From contig NC_015580.1 in NCBI RefSeq assembly GCF_000253255.1, forward strand, positions 1,243,501-1,307,500: 64,000 nt of DNA. The letters run 5' to 3'. Shown here piece after piece: positions 8,145-16,701 of this stretch (positions within the stretch are counted from its first letter, which is position 1; every line of letters starts with the position of its first letter). The position numbers were made by a program, and so were the translations under genes. This DNA is from Novosphingobium sp. PP1Y. GTDB taxonomy: Bacteria; Pseudomonadota; Alphaproteobacteria; Sphingomonadales; Sphingomonadaceae. Under the pieces are notes generated by a model, which saw only the letters and a program-made list of their open reading frames with translations, searched no databases and was not told the DNA's origin.

Positions 8145-9059
8145 TCAGGTCAGGTCATCGATCGAAATGGAGCGGCCTGCCGCCGCCGCCCGATTGGCTT
8201 CGCGGCGCAGGCGCTCGATCTCCAGGCGCTCGGCCGGTGCATCCTCATCGGGCAGGGCGGCGATCGAAGTCTCATAAATTTCGCGGAAATCCTCGGCATA
8301 TTCGGGATGAGAGAAGATGAGGCCCTGGTTGCGTTCGATCCCCTGCAAGGTCTTCCGCCCTACTTCCAATGGGTTCATGCCCATCTCGAACGCCTTGCCG
8401 AATGCGGTCAGGTCCGCCCTGTCCACCGCACCGAAGCCCGTGTCTGCGAACGCATCCGGGCGGCGGAAGGCGCTGTCCCAGGCGTTCGTCCGCGTGAGTC
8501 CGGGGCATAGCAGCGAGACGCCGATGCCCAGAGACGCGAGGTTGTAGCGCAGCGATTCCGTGAGACCGCGGACCGCGAATTTACTGGCCGTGTAGATCCC
8601 GGCCTGCGGGCCGGAAAGGTAAGCCGCCATGGAGGCGACATTGACGATGTGGCTGCCCGGCCCAGTTCGCTTGATCAGAGGAAGGAGCGAAACAAGACCG
8701 TTTACCACACCTCCGAAATTGACGTTCATGATCCAGTCGTAATCGGCAAAGGTGGCTTCGTCGGTTGGCCCGAACACTGAAACACCGGCATTGTTCACCA
8801 ACACGTCCAACCTGCCGAACCTTGCGTCGATTTCCTTGGCGACTTCGGAGAAGCGGTTTCGGTCCGTGACGTCGAGTTTGAGAAAAAGGGGTGGTATATC
8901 GCTGTTTTCTGCGAACCATTGGCTTGCCTGATCGCGGTAATCTTCATTGCGGTAGGTCAGGGCGAGGGCGAAACCCGCTTCGTCGAAAGCCTTGGCTATA
9001 CCCAGGCCAATACCTGAAATGCCGCCGGTAATGAAGGCTACGCGCCTGCTCTCAGTCAT
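8145..9059 (-). CDS. short-chain dehydrogenase/reductase, LigL/LigN-like
   Basis: A 304-residue classical SDR: TGGISGIGLG nucleotide motif at 11-20, NNAG at 89-92, catalytic Ser143, Tyr156 and Lys160 (YTASK). The region GPTDEATFADYDWIMNVNFGGVVNGLVS and the C-terminal FSHPEYAEDFREIYE resemble the C-alpha-dehydrogenases LigD, LigL, LigN and LigO, which oxidise the benzylic alcohol of beta-aryl ethers to the ketone that LigE and LigF need. It is divergent from the LdpA-like gene at 9127, and the shared 67-bp spacer carries the island dyad. Acting on a related benzylic alcohol or lignin aldehyde is equally possible. Confidence 0.83.
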   Translation of the reverse strand: MTESRRVAFITGGISGIGLGIAKAFDEAGFALALTYRNEDYRDQASQWFAENSDIPPLFLKLDVTDRNRFSEVAKEIDARFGRLDVLVNNAGVSVFGPTDEATFADYDWIMNVNFGGVVNGLVSLLPLIKRTGPGSHIVNVASMAAYLSGPQAGIYTASKFAVRGLTESLRYNLASLGIGVSLLCPGLTRTNAWDSAFRRPDAFADTGFGAVDRADLTAFGKAFEMGMNPLEVGRKTLQGIERNQGLIFSHPEYAEDFREIYETSIAALPDEDAPAERLEIERLRREANRAAAAGRSISIDDLT

Positions 9060-9090
9060 GTCAGTCCTCTCGGAAGCACATAAATTATGG

Positions 9091-9107
9091 TTTGCAATAC
9101 ATACTAA
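9091..9107 (-). promoter_or_regulatory. putative operator 1 of the lignin island (17-bp imperfect dyad)
   Basis: Read on the minus strand the site is TTAGTATGTATTGCAAA. It lies in the 67-bp divergent spacer, 31 bp from the SDR start and 19 bp from the start at 9127. It shares the ungapped pattern TTAGTA-N5-[TG][AG]CAAA with 13505-13521 and 21561-21577. The AT-rich TACTAATAT here could also be part of a -10 element. Confidence 0.55.
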
Positions 9108-9126
9108 TATACAAGGAGAGATTCAG

Positions 9127-9840
9127 ATGCCAGACCTTGACGCAGACTCCATTCTCGACCGGCTTGGGGGGCTCGAGAATCGCGTGGGCGAGTTGGAGGA
9201 CGTCAATGCGATCCGCCGCCTGCACTGGGCATACGGGTATTACATCGACTTCAATTTGCCTGACCAGGTGGCTGAACTCTTCGCCGAGGACGGTGTCGTG
9301 GTCTTCCTTTCCGGCGAATATGTCGGCCATGCTGGGGTCCGGCGCCTTTACGGTGACTGGATCCAGCAGCGCTTCACCGGCGGCAGGCCCGGGCCGGTCG
9401 ATGGGTTGCTTCTGGACCATTTCCAGATGCAGGACGTCATCACGGTCGCGCCGGATCGGCAGACTGCCAAGGGGCGATTTCGCGGCATGCTCTTCGGCGG
9501 CTGGCATGACGATTTCCAGGATACGCGTGAGCCCGGGATGCCGCAGCAGTTCATGGAAGCCAGGATCTACGAGAACGACTATGTGCGCGAGGACGGTGTC
9601 TGGAAGATCAGGCGCCTCGACTACATGATGCAGTGGCAGTCCAACTACGAGGACGGCTGGGCACACACGACTTCGCATCTCCAGCCGGCGACGAAGACCT
9701 TCCCGGAAGATCCGGTCGGGCCCGATCGGCTGCTTGCGTCCAGAGAGCATCGTCCGACCTGGCCCTATCGCCGCGACGTGCCGATGCATTTTGCGCACCC
9801 GCGTTTCGGCAATCTGCTCGCCGCAAGCCAAACCGATTGA
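9127..9840 (+). CDS. NTF2/SnoaL-fold protein, candidate LdpA-type diarylpropane lyase (copy 1)
   Basis: A 237-residue protein: a short coiled N-terminus, an NTF2-like alpha+beta barrel at roughly 20-165 (RRLHWAYGYYIDF, ELFAEDG, GVRRLYGDW, GPVDGLLLDHFQMQDVIT, IYENDYVREDGVWKIRRL) and a His/Pro-rich tail. LdpA of Novosphingobium is a cofactor-free NTF2-fold enzyme that removes formaldehyde from 1,2-diarylpropane-1,3-diols to give lignostilbenes. The presence of a lignostilbene dioxygenase 3.7 kb away and a second paralogue at 19285-20049 support such a role. The ATG at 9127 has AAGGAGAG about 7 nt upstream. Function is inferred from fold and context. Confidence 0.72.
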   Translation: MPDLDADSILDRLGGLENRVGELEDVNAIRRLHWAYGYYIDFNLPDQVAELFAEDGVVVFLSGEYVGHAGVRRLYGDWIQQRFTGGRPGPVDGLLLDHFQMQDVITVAPDRQTAKGRFRGMLFGGWHDDFQDTREPGMPQQFMEARIYENDYVREDGVWKIRRLDYMMQWQSNYEDGWAHTTSHLQPATKTFPEDPVGPDRLLASREHRPTWPYRRDVPMHFAHPRFGNLLAASQTD

Positions 9841-9931
9841 ATTCCTTTCGCAGACACGTATCTGTATCTTGAGGATACTAAATTGGAGTAGCGCCTTCCT
9901 GTGGCGGCTGCGCCTGCAAGGGAGGAAATGG

Positions 9932-11239
9932 GTGAACGCGAAGGATCCACGGGACATTGTCGATAATGCCCCAATGTCGCGCGCGCAGATCGTGGCCGTG
10001 GCCATCATGGTCGGTCTGAACGCGCTGGACGGGTTCGATGTGCTGTCGATCAGCTTCGCTTCGCCGGGTATTGCCGCTGAATGGGGTATCGACAGGGTCG
10101 CGCTGGGAGCGGTCCTGTCGATGGAGCTGATCGGCATGGCCGTCGGTTCGCTTGTCCTTGGCGGCGTCGCGGATCGCATCGGACGGCAGCGCACGATCCT
10201 GGGCTGCCTTGCCGTGATGGCGCTGGGCATGGCGATGGTTACACAGGCCAGCAGCATCGCCGAACTTTCGATCTGGCGTGTCCTGACCGGTCTTGGCATC
10301 GGCGGAATGCTCGCTTCGATCAATGCCGTGACGGCAGAATTCGCCAATGCCCGGCGCCGCACGATTGCCATGGGCCTGATGGTGATCGGCTATCCACTGG
10401 GGGCCGTCATCGGCGGGCTTATCTCGGCAGAATTGCTGGTCCTGTTCGACTGGCGCGCCATCTTCTGGTTCGGCAGCGCGCTGACGGCCTGTTTCATCCC
10501 GCTGGTCTGGGCATTCGCTCCGGAAACGGCGCAATACCTGCTGGTCCGCCGCGGTCCCCATACGCTGGAGCGGATCAATCGGCTGATGGCGCGTTTCGGG
10601 CATGGCCCGTTGGCAGCCTTGCCGCCTGAAGGGTCAGGCAAGGACAAGCCGTCGATCATGGATATCTTCAGGCCCGGGCTCTTGGCCACGACGATCCTCG
10701 TGACCTTTGCCTATTTTGCCCATATCGTCAGCTTCTACTTCATTCTGAAGTGGACGCCGAAGATCGTCGTCGACCTCGGCTTTCCCGCACCGGAGGCCGC
10801 AGGCGTGTTGGTTGCGGCGAACCTTGGCGGAGCGATCGGTGGCGGGATCTTCGGTTTCGTCGTTCAGAAGCTGCCACTCAAGGGCGCCACGGTTGCCATG
10901 CTGTTCGGATCGGCGCTCATGATCGCCCTGTTCGGGGCCTCGGGTGTACGGACATTGGCTGGCCTTTCGGCGCTGGCTTTCGTCTCGGGTCTCTTTACCA
11001 ACAGCGCGGTATCCGGCCTCTATGTTATCTTTGCTCGAAGTTTCCCGACTCATGTGCGGGCCACCGGGACCGGATTCGCCATCGGGATCGGTCGCGGCGG
11101 TGCCGCACTCTCGCCGATCCTGGCAGGCGTGCTGTTCGAGGCGGGATTTTCCCTGGCCTGGGTTTCTACGCTTATTGCGGCTGGCTCCCTGTTGGCTGCG
11201 CTCGCGCTCATTGCCATGCGGTTCCGTCCCCGCGACTGA
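9932..11239 (+). CDS. MFS transporter, aromatic acid:H+ symporter (AAHS) family
   Basis: A 435-residue, 12-helix inner-membrane carrier. The first helix contains NALDGFDVLSISFASPGI, with the DGFD motif of AAHS carriers such as PcaK, and the 2-3 loop has GGVADRIGRQR (motif A). The frame is open from 9734, but the GTG at 9932 has GGAGGA 5 nt upstream and gives the expected N-terminus. It follows the LdpA-like gene by 91 bp, where TACTAAA at 9876 repeats half of the island dyad. It likely imports lignin-derived aromatic acids or dimers with protons. Confidence 0.87.
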   Translation: MNAKDPRDIVDNAPMSRAQIVAVAIMVGLNALDGFDVLSISFASPGIAAEWGIDRVALGAVLSMELIGMAVGSLVLGGVADRIGRQRTILGCLAVMALGMAMVTQASSIAELSIWRVLTGLGIGGMLASINAVTAEFANARRRTIAMGLMVIGYPLGAVIGGLISAELLVLFDWRAIFWFGSALTACFIPLVWAFAPETAQYLLVRRGPHTLERINRLMARFGHGPLAALPPEGSGKDKPSIMDIFRPGLLATTILVTFAYFAHIVSFYFILKWTPKIVVDLGFPAPEAAGVLVAANLGGAIGGGIFGFVVQKLPLKGATVAMLFGSALMIALFGASGVRTLAGLSALAFVSGLFTNSAVSGLYVIFARSFPTHVRATGTGFAIGIGRGGAALSPILAGVLFEAGFSLAWVSTLIAAGSLLAALALIAMRFRPRD

Positions 11240-11272
11240 GGCATTCGAGCCTGCGTTTCCGGCTACAGGAGA

Positions 11273-12976
11273 ATGAGCTTGGAATATCGGTCCCACATCG
11301 AGTCGCTTTGCCGGCACCTCGAGATCGCTCCGTTTCGCGATGCCCTCGAGGCGGCCGGTATCGAGTACGACGCTGACACATGGCAGGCCGTCGTCGAGGA
11401 GGCCGGAGGTCTCTGCGAAGGCGTGGTGGCGCCGGTCGATTGTGTCATGGATCGGCAAGGGGCAAGGTTCGTCGATGGCAGGGTCGTCACCGTGCAGGGG
11501 CATTGCGCGGCATGGCAGGCTTATGCGCAAGGGGGATGGATCGGTCTGCCGTTGTCCGAACAGCATGGCGGCATGGGCCTGCCGCTCGCCTTGCAAACCG
11601 CCTGCGAAGAACTGCTCAATCGCGCATCGCCCGCCTTCGCGATGTTGGCGACGCCCAATCGCACGGCAGCGCAACTTCTCGCCGAGGCCGGATCGGAGGA
11701 GCTGGCGAGGGAATGGGTGCCGCGCCTTATCGCCGGCGAGTGGGGCGCAACGATCTGTATTTCGGAGCCCGATGCAGGCTCGGACGTTGGACGTATCCGC
11801 ACGCGTGCGGTCGCTGACGGGCGCGGAGGCTGGCGTATAACCGGTGAGAAATGCTGGATTTCCTTCGGTGCTCACGACCTCACGGCGCGTATCGGGCACT
11901 TCATGTTGGCCCGTTCAGGCACCGACAGCGGGGTTCGCGGCCTCAGTCTTTTCCTCGTGCCCGATCGCGATGAGAACGGACCTCCTAACGGGGTCTTTGT
12001 TCGGCGCATCGAGGAAAAGCTGGGTCTTCACGGATCGCCGACTTGCGCCATGGGGTTCGAGGATGCGCGCGGGGTTTTGATCGGTGCGGAAGGGCGCGGG
12101 CTGCAAACGCTGTTTCACATGATGCTGCGCATGCGATTGTCCTGTGGGCCTCAGGGTGTCGGGGTGGCGACCGGCGCGTTCGAGTCGGCTTTGCGCTATT
12201 CTCGGGAAAGGCGGCAGGGCGGGCGGCCCGACGCGCCTCCCGTGCCGATTTGCGAACATGTCGACGTTCAGCGCATGCTGCTGCAGATGGCCGGACGTAT
12301 CGAGACCGCGCGAGGGCTATCGATGGCCTGTGCAATTGCCCTGGACCTTGCCACTTGCGCCCCGGACGCCGAAGGGCGAGACCATTGGTCCTCCATTGCG
12401 CAGTTCCTGCTGCCACTGGTGAAGGACGGCGCGGCGCGACTGGCCTTCGATGTGTCGAGCACGGCGTTGCAGGTTTTCGGCGGGGCAGGGTATACGCGTG
12501 AGTGGCCAGTCGAGCAGCGCCTGCGCGATGCGCGGGTCTTTGCGGTGTTCGAAGGTACCACCGGGATGCAGGCCGCCGATCTGGTCCATCGCCGCATTTG
12601 GCGGGAGGAAGGCGAGGGGCTGGCGCGCTTTGCGGCAATGGTTCGGGCAGACCTGCGCGAGGACGAGCCGTCCCGGCTTCTTGCCAGGGGCATCGCGAGC
12701 CTGGAGAGGGTGACGCAGGAGATAGATGCCCTTCGCGACAGACAGCGCGATGCTGATGCTGGCGCCGTCGCCTATCTCGATCTTTGCACGATGGTCGCCA
12801 GCGGTTGGATTGCCCTGCGGATCCTTCACAGGGCGGGTGACGACGGCGTTGCCCGGCGCATGAAACTTGCTGCGGCTTGCTTCCTTGCAGAATTGCCGAT
12901 CCGTGCAGCGGCGGCGGCCGATCTTGCCTGCTTGGGAGCAGATCGGCTTGAGGATTTCAGAAGCCTGTTCGATTGA
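11273..12976 (+). CDS. acyl-CoA dehydrogenase, large DmdC-like type
   Basis: A 567-residue flavoprotein of the acyl-CoA dehydrogenase superfamily. GWIGLPLSEQHGGMGLPL, the FAD-binding ICISEPDAGSDVGRIRTRA, and GGAGYTREWPVEQRLRDAR followed by FEGTTGMQAADLV are clear. The length and the FEGTTGMQ motif fit the 3-methylmercaptopropionyl-CoA dehydrogenase (DmdC)/FadE-like subgroup rather than the ~380-residue short-chain type. It starts 33 bp after the AAHS carrier gene and ends 3 bp before the convergent marR stop. In this setting it may desaturate an aryl-propanoyl-CoA or other side-chain CoA ester; no CoA ligase is adjacent. Confidence 0.86.
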   Translation: MSLEYRSHIESLCRHLEIAPFRDALEAAGIEYDADTWQAVVEEAGGLCEGVVAPVDCVMDRQGARFVDGRVVTVQGHCAAWQAYAQGGWIGLPLSEQHGGMGLPLALQTACEELLNRASPAFAMLATPNRTAAQLLAEAGSEELAREWVPRLIAGEWGATICISEPDAGSDVGRIRTRAVADGRGGWRITGEKCWISFGAHDLTARIGHFMLARSGTDSGVRGLSLFLVPDRDENGPPNGVFVRRIEEKLGLHGSPTCAMGFEDARGVLIGAEGRGLQTLFHMMLRMRLSCGPQGVGVATGAFESALRYSRERRQGGRPDAPPVPICEHVDVQRMLLQMAGRIETARGLSMACAIALDLATCAPDAEGRDHWSSIAQFLLPLVKDGAARLAFDVSSTALQVFGGAGYTREWPVEQRLRDARVFAVFEGTTGMQAADLVHRRIWREEGEGLARFAAMVRADLREDEPSRLLARGIASLERVTQEIDALRDRQRDADAGAVAYLDLCTMVASGWIALRILHRAGDDGVARRMKLAAACFLAELPIRAAAAADLACLGADRLEDFRSLFD

Positions 12977-12979
12977 GGC

Positions 12980-13447
12980 TTACACCCCGCCGATTTCGAC
13001 CTCGTGGATGCGTTTAAGGAGGGCAGCCAGCATGTGGAATTCGGCTTCGGAAAACCTTTCGCGCAGCCATCTGCCCAGTTCGCCGCTCAGTTCATGCGCC
13101 GCCGACAGCATGGCGACGCCGTCCTCGGTGATTTCCAGGGTCTGCCGGCGCCTGTCTTCCGCCGATTGCCCGCGCACGATCAGCCCGCGGCCTTCGAGAC
13201 GGTTGATGATGCCCATTACCGTTGCCCGGTCCATCTGCAGGGTACGGCCGATGTCCGCCTGAGAGGTGCCGGGATTTTCAGCAATCAGCAGCATCGCCGT
13301 CAGCTGTGTCTGGGTGATTCCCAGATCGCTGAAGATCTCCGAGAAGCGACGCTGCGTGGCACTTTGCGCAAGGCGCAAATGTAGATCCAGTACGTGGTCC
13401 AGGGTGCGACCAGCTGTCAGTCCTGCGAATGTTTCGGCATCCTTCAT
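12980..13447 (-). CDS. MarR-family transcriptional regulator
   Basis: A 155-residue protein with the MarR winged helix-turn-helix: helices LGITQTQLTAMLLIAENPGTSQADIG and MDRATVMGIINRLE, then the wing GLIVRGQSAEDRRRQTLEIT with the conserved DRR turn. MarR proteins commonly repress catabolic genes and release DNA on binding an aromatic ligand. It is divergent from the lignostilbene dioxygenase gene with 105 bp between them; that spacer has one copy of the 17-bp dyad shared by two other promoters in the island, making this the most likely island regulator. Ligand unknown; a stilbene, vanillin or an aryl-CoA are candidates. Confidence 0.88.
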   Translation of the reverse strand: MKDAETFAGLTAGRTLDHVLDLHLRLAQSATQRRFSEIFSDLGITQTQLTAMLLIAENPGTSQADIGRTLQMDRATVMGIINRLEGRGLIVRGQSAEDRRRQTLEITEDGVAMLSAAHELSGELGRWLRERFSEAEFHMLAALLKRIHEVEIGGV

Positions 13448-13504
13448 TTTTCCCTGTTGCTTGCGTTTTCGGGAATCGTCAAGCGATGGCTTGGAATAAA
13501 TATG

Positions 13505-13521
13505 TTAGTAGTGCATACAAA
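13505..13521 (+). promoter_or_regulatory. putative operator 2 of the lignin island (17-bp imperfect dyad)
   Basis: TTAGTAGTGCATACAAA in the marR/dioxygenase divergent spacer, 57 bp from the marR start and 31 bp from the dioxygenase start. The arms TTAGTA and TACAAA agree at 5 of 6 positions as an inverted repeat, the best dyad of the three copies. Binding by the adjacent MarR protein, with autoregulation, is the simplest hypothesis. Confidence 0.6.
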
Positions 13522-13552
13522 ATTCACCGAAAATATCTGAGCTGGAGAGGCC

Positions 13553-15022
13553 ATGTCCCACTTTCCCGAGACGCCGAACTTCACGGGATTCAATACCCCG
13601 TCCCGCATAGAAGCCGACATCGCTGACCTTGCCCACAAGGGTACGATCCCGGGCGAACTCAACGGTGCTTTCTTCCGCGTCCAGCCCGACCCGCAGTTCC
13701 CGCCTCGGCTTGGCGACGACATCTCCTTCAATGGCGACGGGATGATCACCCGCTTCCACATTCACGACGGGCAATGCGACCTGCGCCAGCGTTGGGCCAG
13801 AACCGACAAGTGGTTGCATGAGAGAGCGGCTGGGCGCGGTCTGTTCGGTGCCTATCGCAACCCACTGACGGACGACGAGGCGGTCAAGGGTGTCTACCGG
13901 TCCACTGCCAATACCAATGCATGGATCTATGCAGGAAAGCTCTGGGCGATGAAGGAAGACAGCCCTGCCTTGCTGATGGATCCCGCCTCGATGGAGACGA
14001 TCGGATTCGAGACCTTCGGAGGGACCATGCGGGGGCAGACTTTCACTTCGCATCCCAAGGTGGATCCGAAGACCGGCAACATGGTGGCGATCGGCTATGC
14101 CGCCTCGGGCCTGTGCAGCGACGACGTGGCCTATTACGAGGTCGATCAAAGCGGAGCACTGGTGCGCGAGGTCTGGTTCAAGGCGCCTTACTACTGCATG
14201 ATGCATGACTTCGCGATTACCGAAGATTACCTCGTCATCCACATCGTCCCCTCGATCGGCAGCTGGGAGCGACTGGAGCAGGGGCTCCCGCACTTCGGCT
14301 TCGATACGACTATGCCCGTTTACCTTGGCGTTTTGCCGCGGCGCGAAGGCGTGAGCGGCGATCAGATCCGCTGGTTCCGTCGGGACAATTGCTTTGCCAG
14401 CCATGTCCTGAATGCCTGGCAGGAAGGATCGCAGATCCACTTCCTGACCGCCGAGGCAAAGAACAACATGTTCCCGTTTTTTCCGGATGTGCATGGAGCA
14501 CCGTTCAACGGGCAGGAAGCGATGAGCTATCTGACCGACTGGACGGTCGACATGGCATCCAACGGAGCCGAGTTTTCGGCGATCACCCGCCTGACCGACA
14601 CGGCGGCCGAGTTTCCCCGCATCGATGATCGGTTTACCGGTCTCAGGACCCGCTACGGCTGGATGCTGGAAATGGACATGCGCCGTCCGGTAGAGATCCG
14701 TGGTGGAAGTGCAGGTGGGTTGCTGATGAACTGTCTGTTCCTGAAAGACCTGGAGACAGGACGTGAGCAGCATTGGTGGTGCGGTCCCGTCAGCAGTCTG
14801 CAGGAACCCTGTTTCGTGCCGCGCTCACCGGATGCCCCGGAAGGCGACGGCTGGATCCTGCAGGTCTGCAATCGCCTGGAGGAGCATCGCAGCGACCTGT
14901 TGATCTTCGATGCGCTGGAGATCGAGAAGGGTCCCGTGGCGACTATCGAAGTGCCGATCCGCCTGCGCTTCGGGCTTCACGGCAACTGGGCCGACGCCGA
15001 CGCCATCGGCCTCGCTGCCTGA
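13553..15022 (+). CDS. lignostilbene-alpha,beta-dioxygenase (carotenoid cleavage oxygenase family)
   Basis: A 489-residue seven-bladed beta-propeller non-heme iron enzyme. The four iron ligands are visible as His167 (TSHPKV), His218 (MMHDF), His284 (FASHV) and His476 (FGLHGNW). Phe59, Tyr101 and Lys134, the residues that bind the stilbene ring and its 4-hydroxyl in studied lignostilbene dioxygenases, are all at matching positions. These enzymes split the central double bond of lignostilbene with O2 into two vanillin-type aldehydes. Close to LsdD/NOV-type enzymes of Novosphingobium; I cannot tell which isozyme. It is divergent from marR. Stilbenes would come from an LdpA-like lyase, of which the island has two. 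Confidence 0.92.
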   Translation: MSHFPETPNFTGFNTPSRIEADIADLAHKGTIPGELNGAFFRVQPDPQFPPRLGDDISFNGDGMITRFHIHDGQCDLRQRWARTDKWLHERAAGRGLFGAYRNPLTDDEAVKGVYRSTANTNAWIYAGKLWAMKEDSPALLMDPASMETIGFETFGGTMRGQTFTSHPKVDPKTGNMVAIGYAASGLCSDDVAYYEVDQSGALVREVWFKAPYYCMMHDFAITEDYLVIHIVPSIGSWERLEQGLPHFGFDTTMPVYLGVLPRREGVSGDQIRWFRRDNCFASHVLNAWQEGSQIHFLTAEAKNNMFPFFPDVHGAPFNGQEAMSYLTDWTVDMASNGAEFSAITRLTDTAAEFPRIDDRFTGLRTRYGWMLEMDMRRPVEIRGGSAGGLLMNCLFLKDLETGREQHWWCGPVSSLQEPCFVPRSPDAPEGDGWILQVCNRLEEHRSDLLIFDALEIEKGPVATIEVPIRLRFGLHGNWADADAIGLAA

Positions 15023-15040
15023 AGCACCGGTAGGGGAAGT

Positions 15041-15072
15041 CGCGCCGGCCTTCAGCCAGACTGGCCGGCGCG
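15041..15072. terminator. hairpin between convergent dioxygenase and MFS genes
   Basis: CGCGCCGGCC (15041-15050) and GGCCGGCGCG (15063-15072) form a perfect 10-bp stem with a 12-nt loop. It overlaps the 3' end of the MFS gene and follows the dioxygenase stop, so it may end transcription from both sides. No T-tract. Confidence 0.55.
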
Positions 15073-16701
15073 CTTCAGCAGATTGCCTTCGTCGCGTGCA
15101 GAGCGCCGGGCGATCAGTACCATCAGGACGACAATCGGCACTGCCACGAAGTTGATGCACAGCATTGCAAGGCGAAGGTCGCCCGTCGCGTCCGACACCA
15201 GACCGACGACGTAAGGCCCGACTCCCATGCCAAGGATTGTCATGACCAGCAGATAGAGGCTGGCGGTTAGGCCGCGCATGCGCGGGAGCACCTGATCATA
15301 CAGGATCGCATAAAGCGGGGGCATCCAACCGGTCAGAAGCAGGCCGTAGAAGACGAAGCGCAAGTAGAAGTCGGAAGGCGCATCTGCGGTGTAAACCCAT
15401 AGCGAAAGCAGGGGCGAAACGCCCATCGATACGAGCGCGATCATGGCGCGGCCGCTGCTGGGAAAGCGCTGGTGAAGGCGATCCGACAACGACCCCCAGA
15501 ACAACGGGCCGACTATGCCTGTCGCGGCCGAGAGCAGGCCGAACTGCAAGGCGGCTTCGGAAAGCGAGAGATCGTAGGTGCGGATCAGGAAGCTTGGATT
15601 GAATGCCATCAACCCGTAGTTGATTGCCGATTGCAGCGTGCCTACCGCGATTGCCATGATGAGTGTCGGCGAACCGGCGAGCACGCGGAATGCCTGACTG
15701 TCGCTGGCCTTGATGCCTTGCAGAAGGTTCACGATGGTCAGCAGGCCGATGCCGATGACCAGCCATTGCAGGACGTGGGGGTCGATGGCGAATGACCCGA
15801 AGCCTAGTGGCGGGCGCGGCGAGTGTGCTGCGCCAATCCGGGACAGGACAGCCATGCCAAGGACGAGCGCGAAGAGCACCGCAAGGTTCAGGGCGATGCT
15901 GCGCGCGCCAGCCTTGCGGCGCTTCATGGCCACGAGGTGCAGGCCCGGCGTGACAGCGCCGAGCAGGGCAAGGCTGGATCGGAACGGATGCGGATCGGTA
16001 GGGGAGGAAATGCCGTCCATCGCGCCGCGTTCCGGCTCCCTGAGGTGCCAGAGAAACCAGGCAAGGATGAAGCCCGGCGTCGCGGCGACGAGAAAGGCGA
16101 ACTGCCAGCCGCGCAATTTGAACGGGGCTTCGCCAGGCGGGAACGCATCGGTCCAGGTCTGTGCGGCGACCCCGCCCAAGACGAGCGATCCGCCAAGCCC
16201 CAGCGCAATGGCCGCGGCGAGGACCGCCATTACGAAGCCGCGACGATGGCGCGGCCAGTAGTCGTAGATCAGCGATGTGCCCGCAGGTTGCGTCGCCGCT
16301 TCGCCGATGCCCACGCACAGGCGCGAAGCTGCGAGCATCGCAAAGCTGGAGGTCAGGCCGGCGATGGCGGTGGCTGCCGACCACAACAGGATGCTCAACG
16401 ACAGGAGACGACCCCGAAGCCAGCCGTCCGCCAGGCGTCCGACCGGCAGCGAGAACAGGGCGTAGAACAAGGCGAAGACCGTTCCGAACAGCAGACCCAT
16501 CTCGGCATCGCCGATCTTCAGGTCCTCCTTGATCGCTGGCGCGAGAATGGCGAGTATCTGGCGATCGAGTAGGCTTAGCGCATTGGTGAGTGAAATCAGC
16601 GCAAGCGCGTACCATCCGCCACGGGCGATTTTGCGCGGTGGCTCGAAAGTGCGATCCGCTTTGAAGGCGTTCCTGACGTCTGCCTTCACAGGTCGAACCA
16701 C
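15052..16701 (-). CDS. MFS transporter (spinster-like)
   Basis: A 549-residue carrier, long for a 12-helix MFS because of a central loop of about 100 residues and a charged N-terminus. NALSLLDRQILAILAPAIKEDL in helix 1, LPVGRLADGWLRGR in the 2-3 loop and IGEAATQPAGTSLIYDYWPRHRRG fit the spinster-type family common in sphingomonads. The GTG at 16701 overlaps the end of ligW by 16 bp; a second in-frame GTG at 16689, overlapping the ligW stop as GTGA, is an equally good start. Last gene of the minus-strand 21504-15052 operon. Uptake of an aromatic acid handled by LigW is plausible; substrate unproven. Confidence 0.84.
   Translation of the reverse strand: MVRPVKADVRNAFKADRTFEPPRKIARGGWYALALISLTNALSLLDRQILAILAPAIKEDLKIGDAEMGLLFGTVFALFYALFSLPVGRLADGWLRGRLLSLSILLWSAATAIAGLTSSFAMLAASRLCVGIGEAATQPAGTSLIYDYWPRHRRGFVMAVLAAAIALGLGGSLVLGGVAAQTWTDAFPPGEAPFKLRGWQFAFLVAATPGFILAWFLWHLREPERGAMDGISSPTDPHPFRSSLALLGAVTPGLHLVAMKRRKAGARSIALNLAVLFALVLGMAVLSRIGAAHSPRPPLGFGSFAIDPHVLQWLVIGIGLLTIVNLLQGIKASDSQAFRVLAGSPTLIMAIAVGTLQSAINYGLMAFNPSFLIRTYDLSLSEAALQFGLLSAATGIVGPLFWGSLSDRLHQRFPSSGRAMIALVSMGVSPLLSLWVYTADAPSDFYLRFVFYGLLLTGWMPPLYAILYDQVLPRMRGLTASLYLLVMTILGMGVGPYVVGLVSDATGDLRLAMLCINFVAVPIVVLMVLIARRSARDEGNLLKRAGQSG

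Noticed and set aside
10634..11899. 421-codon minus-strand frame across the AAHS carrier and acyl-CoA dehydrogenase
   Set aside because: Antisense to two well-supported genes; composition is non-coding.
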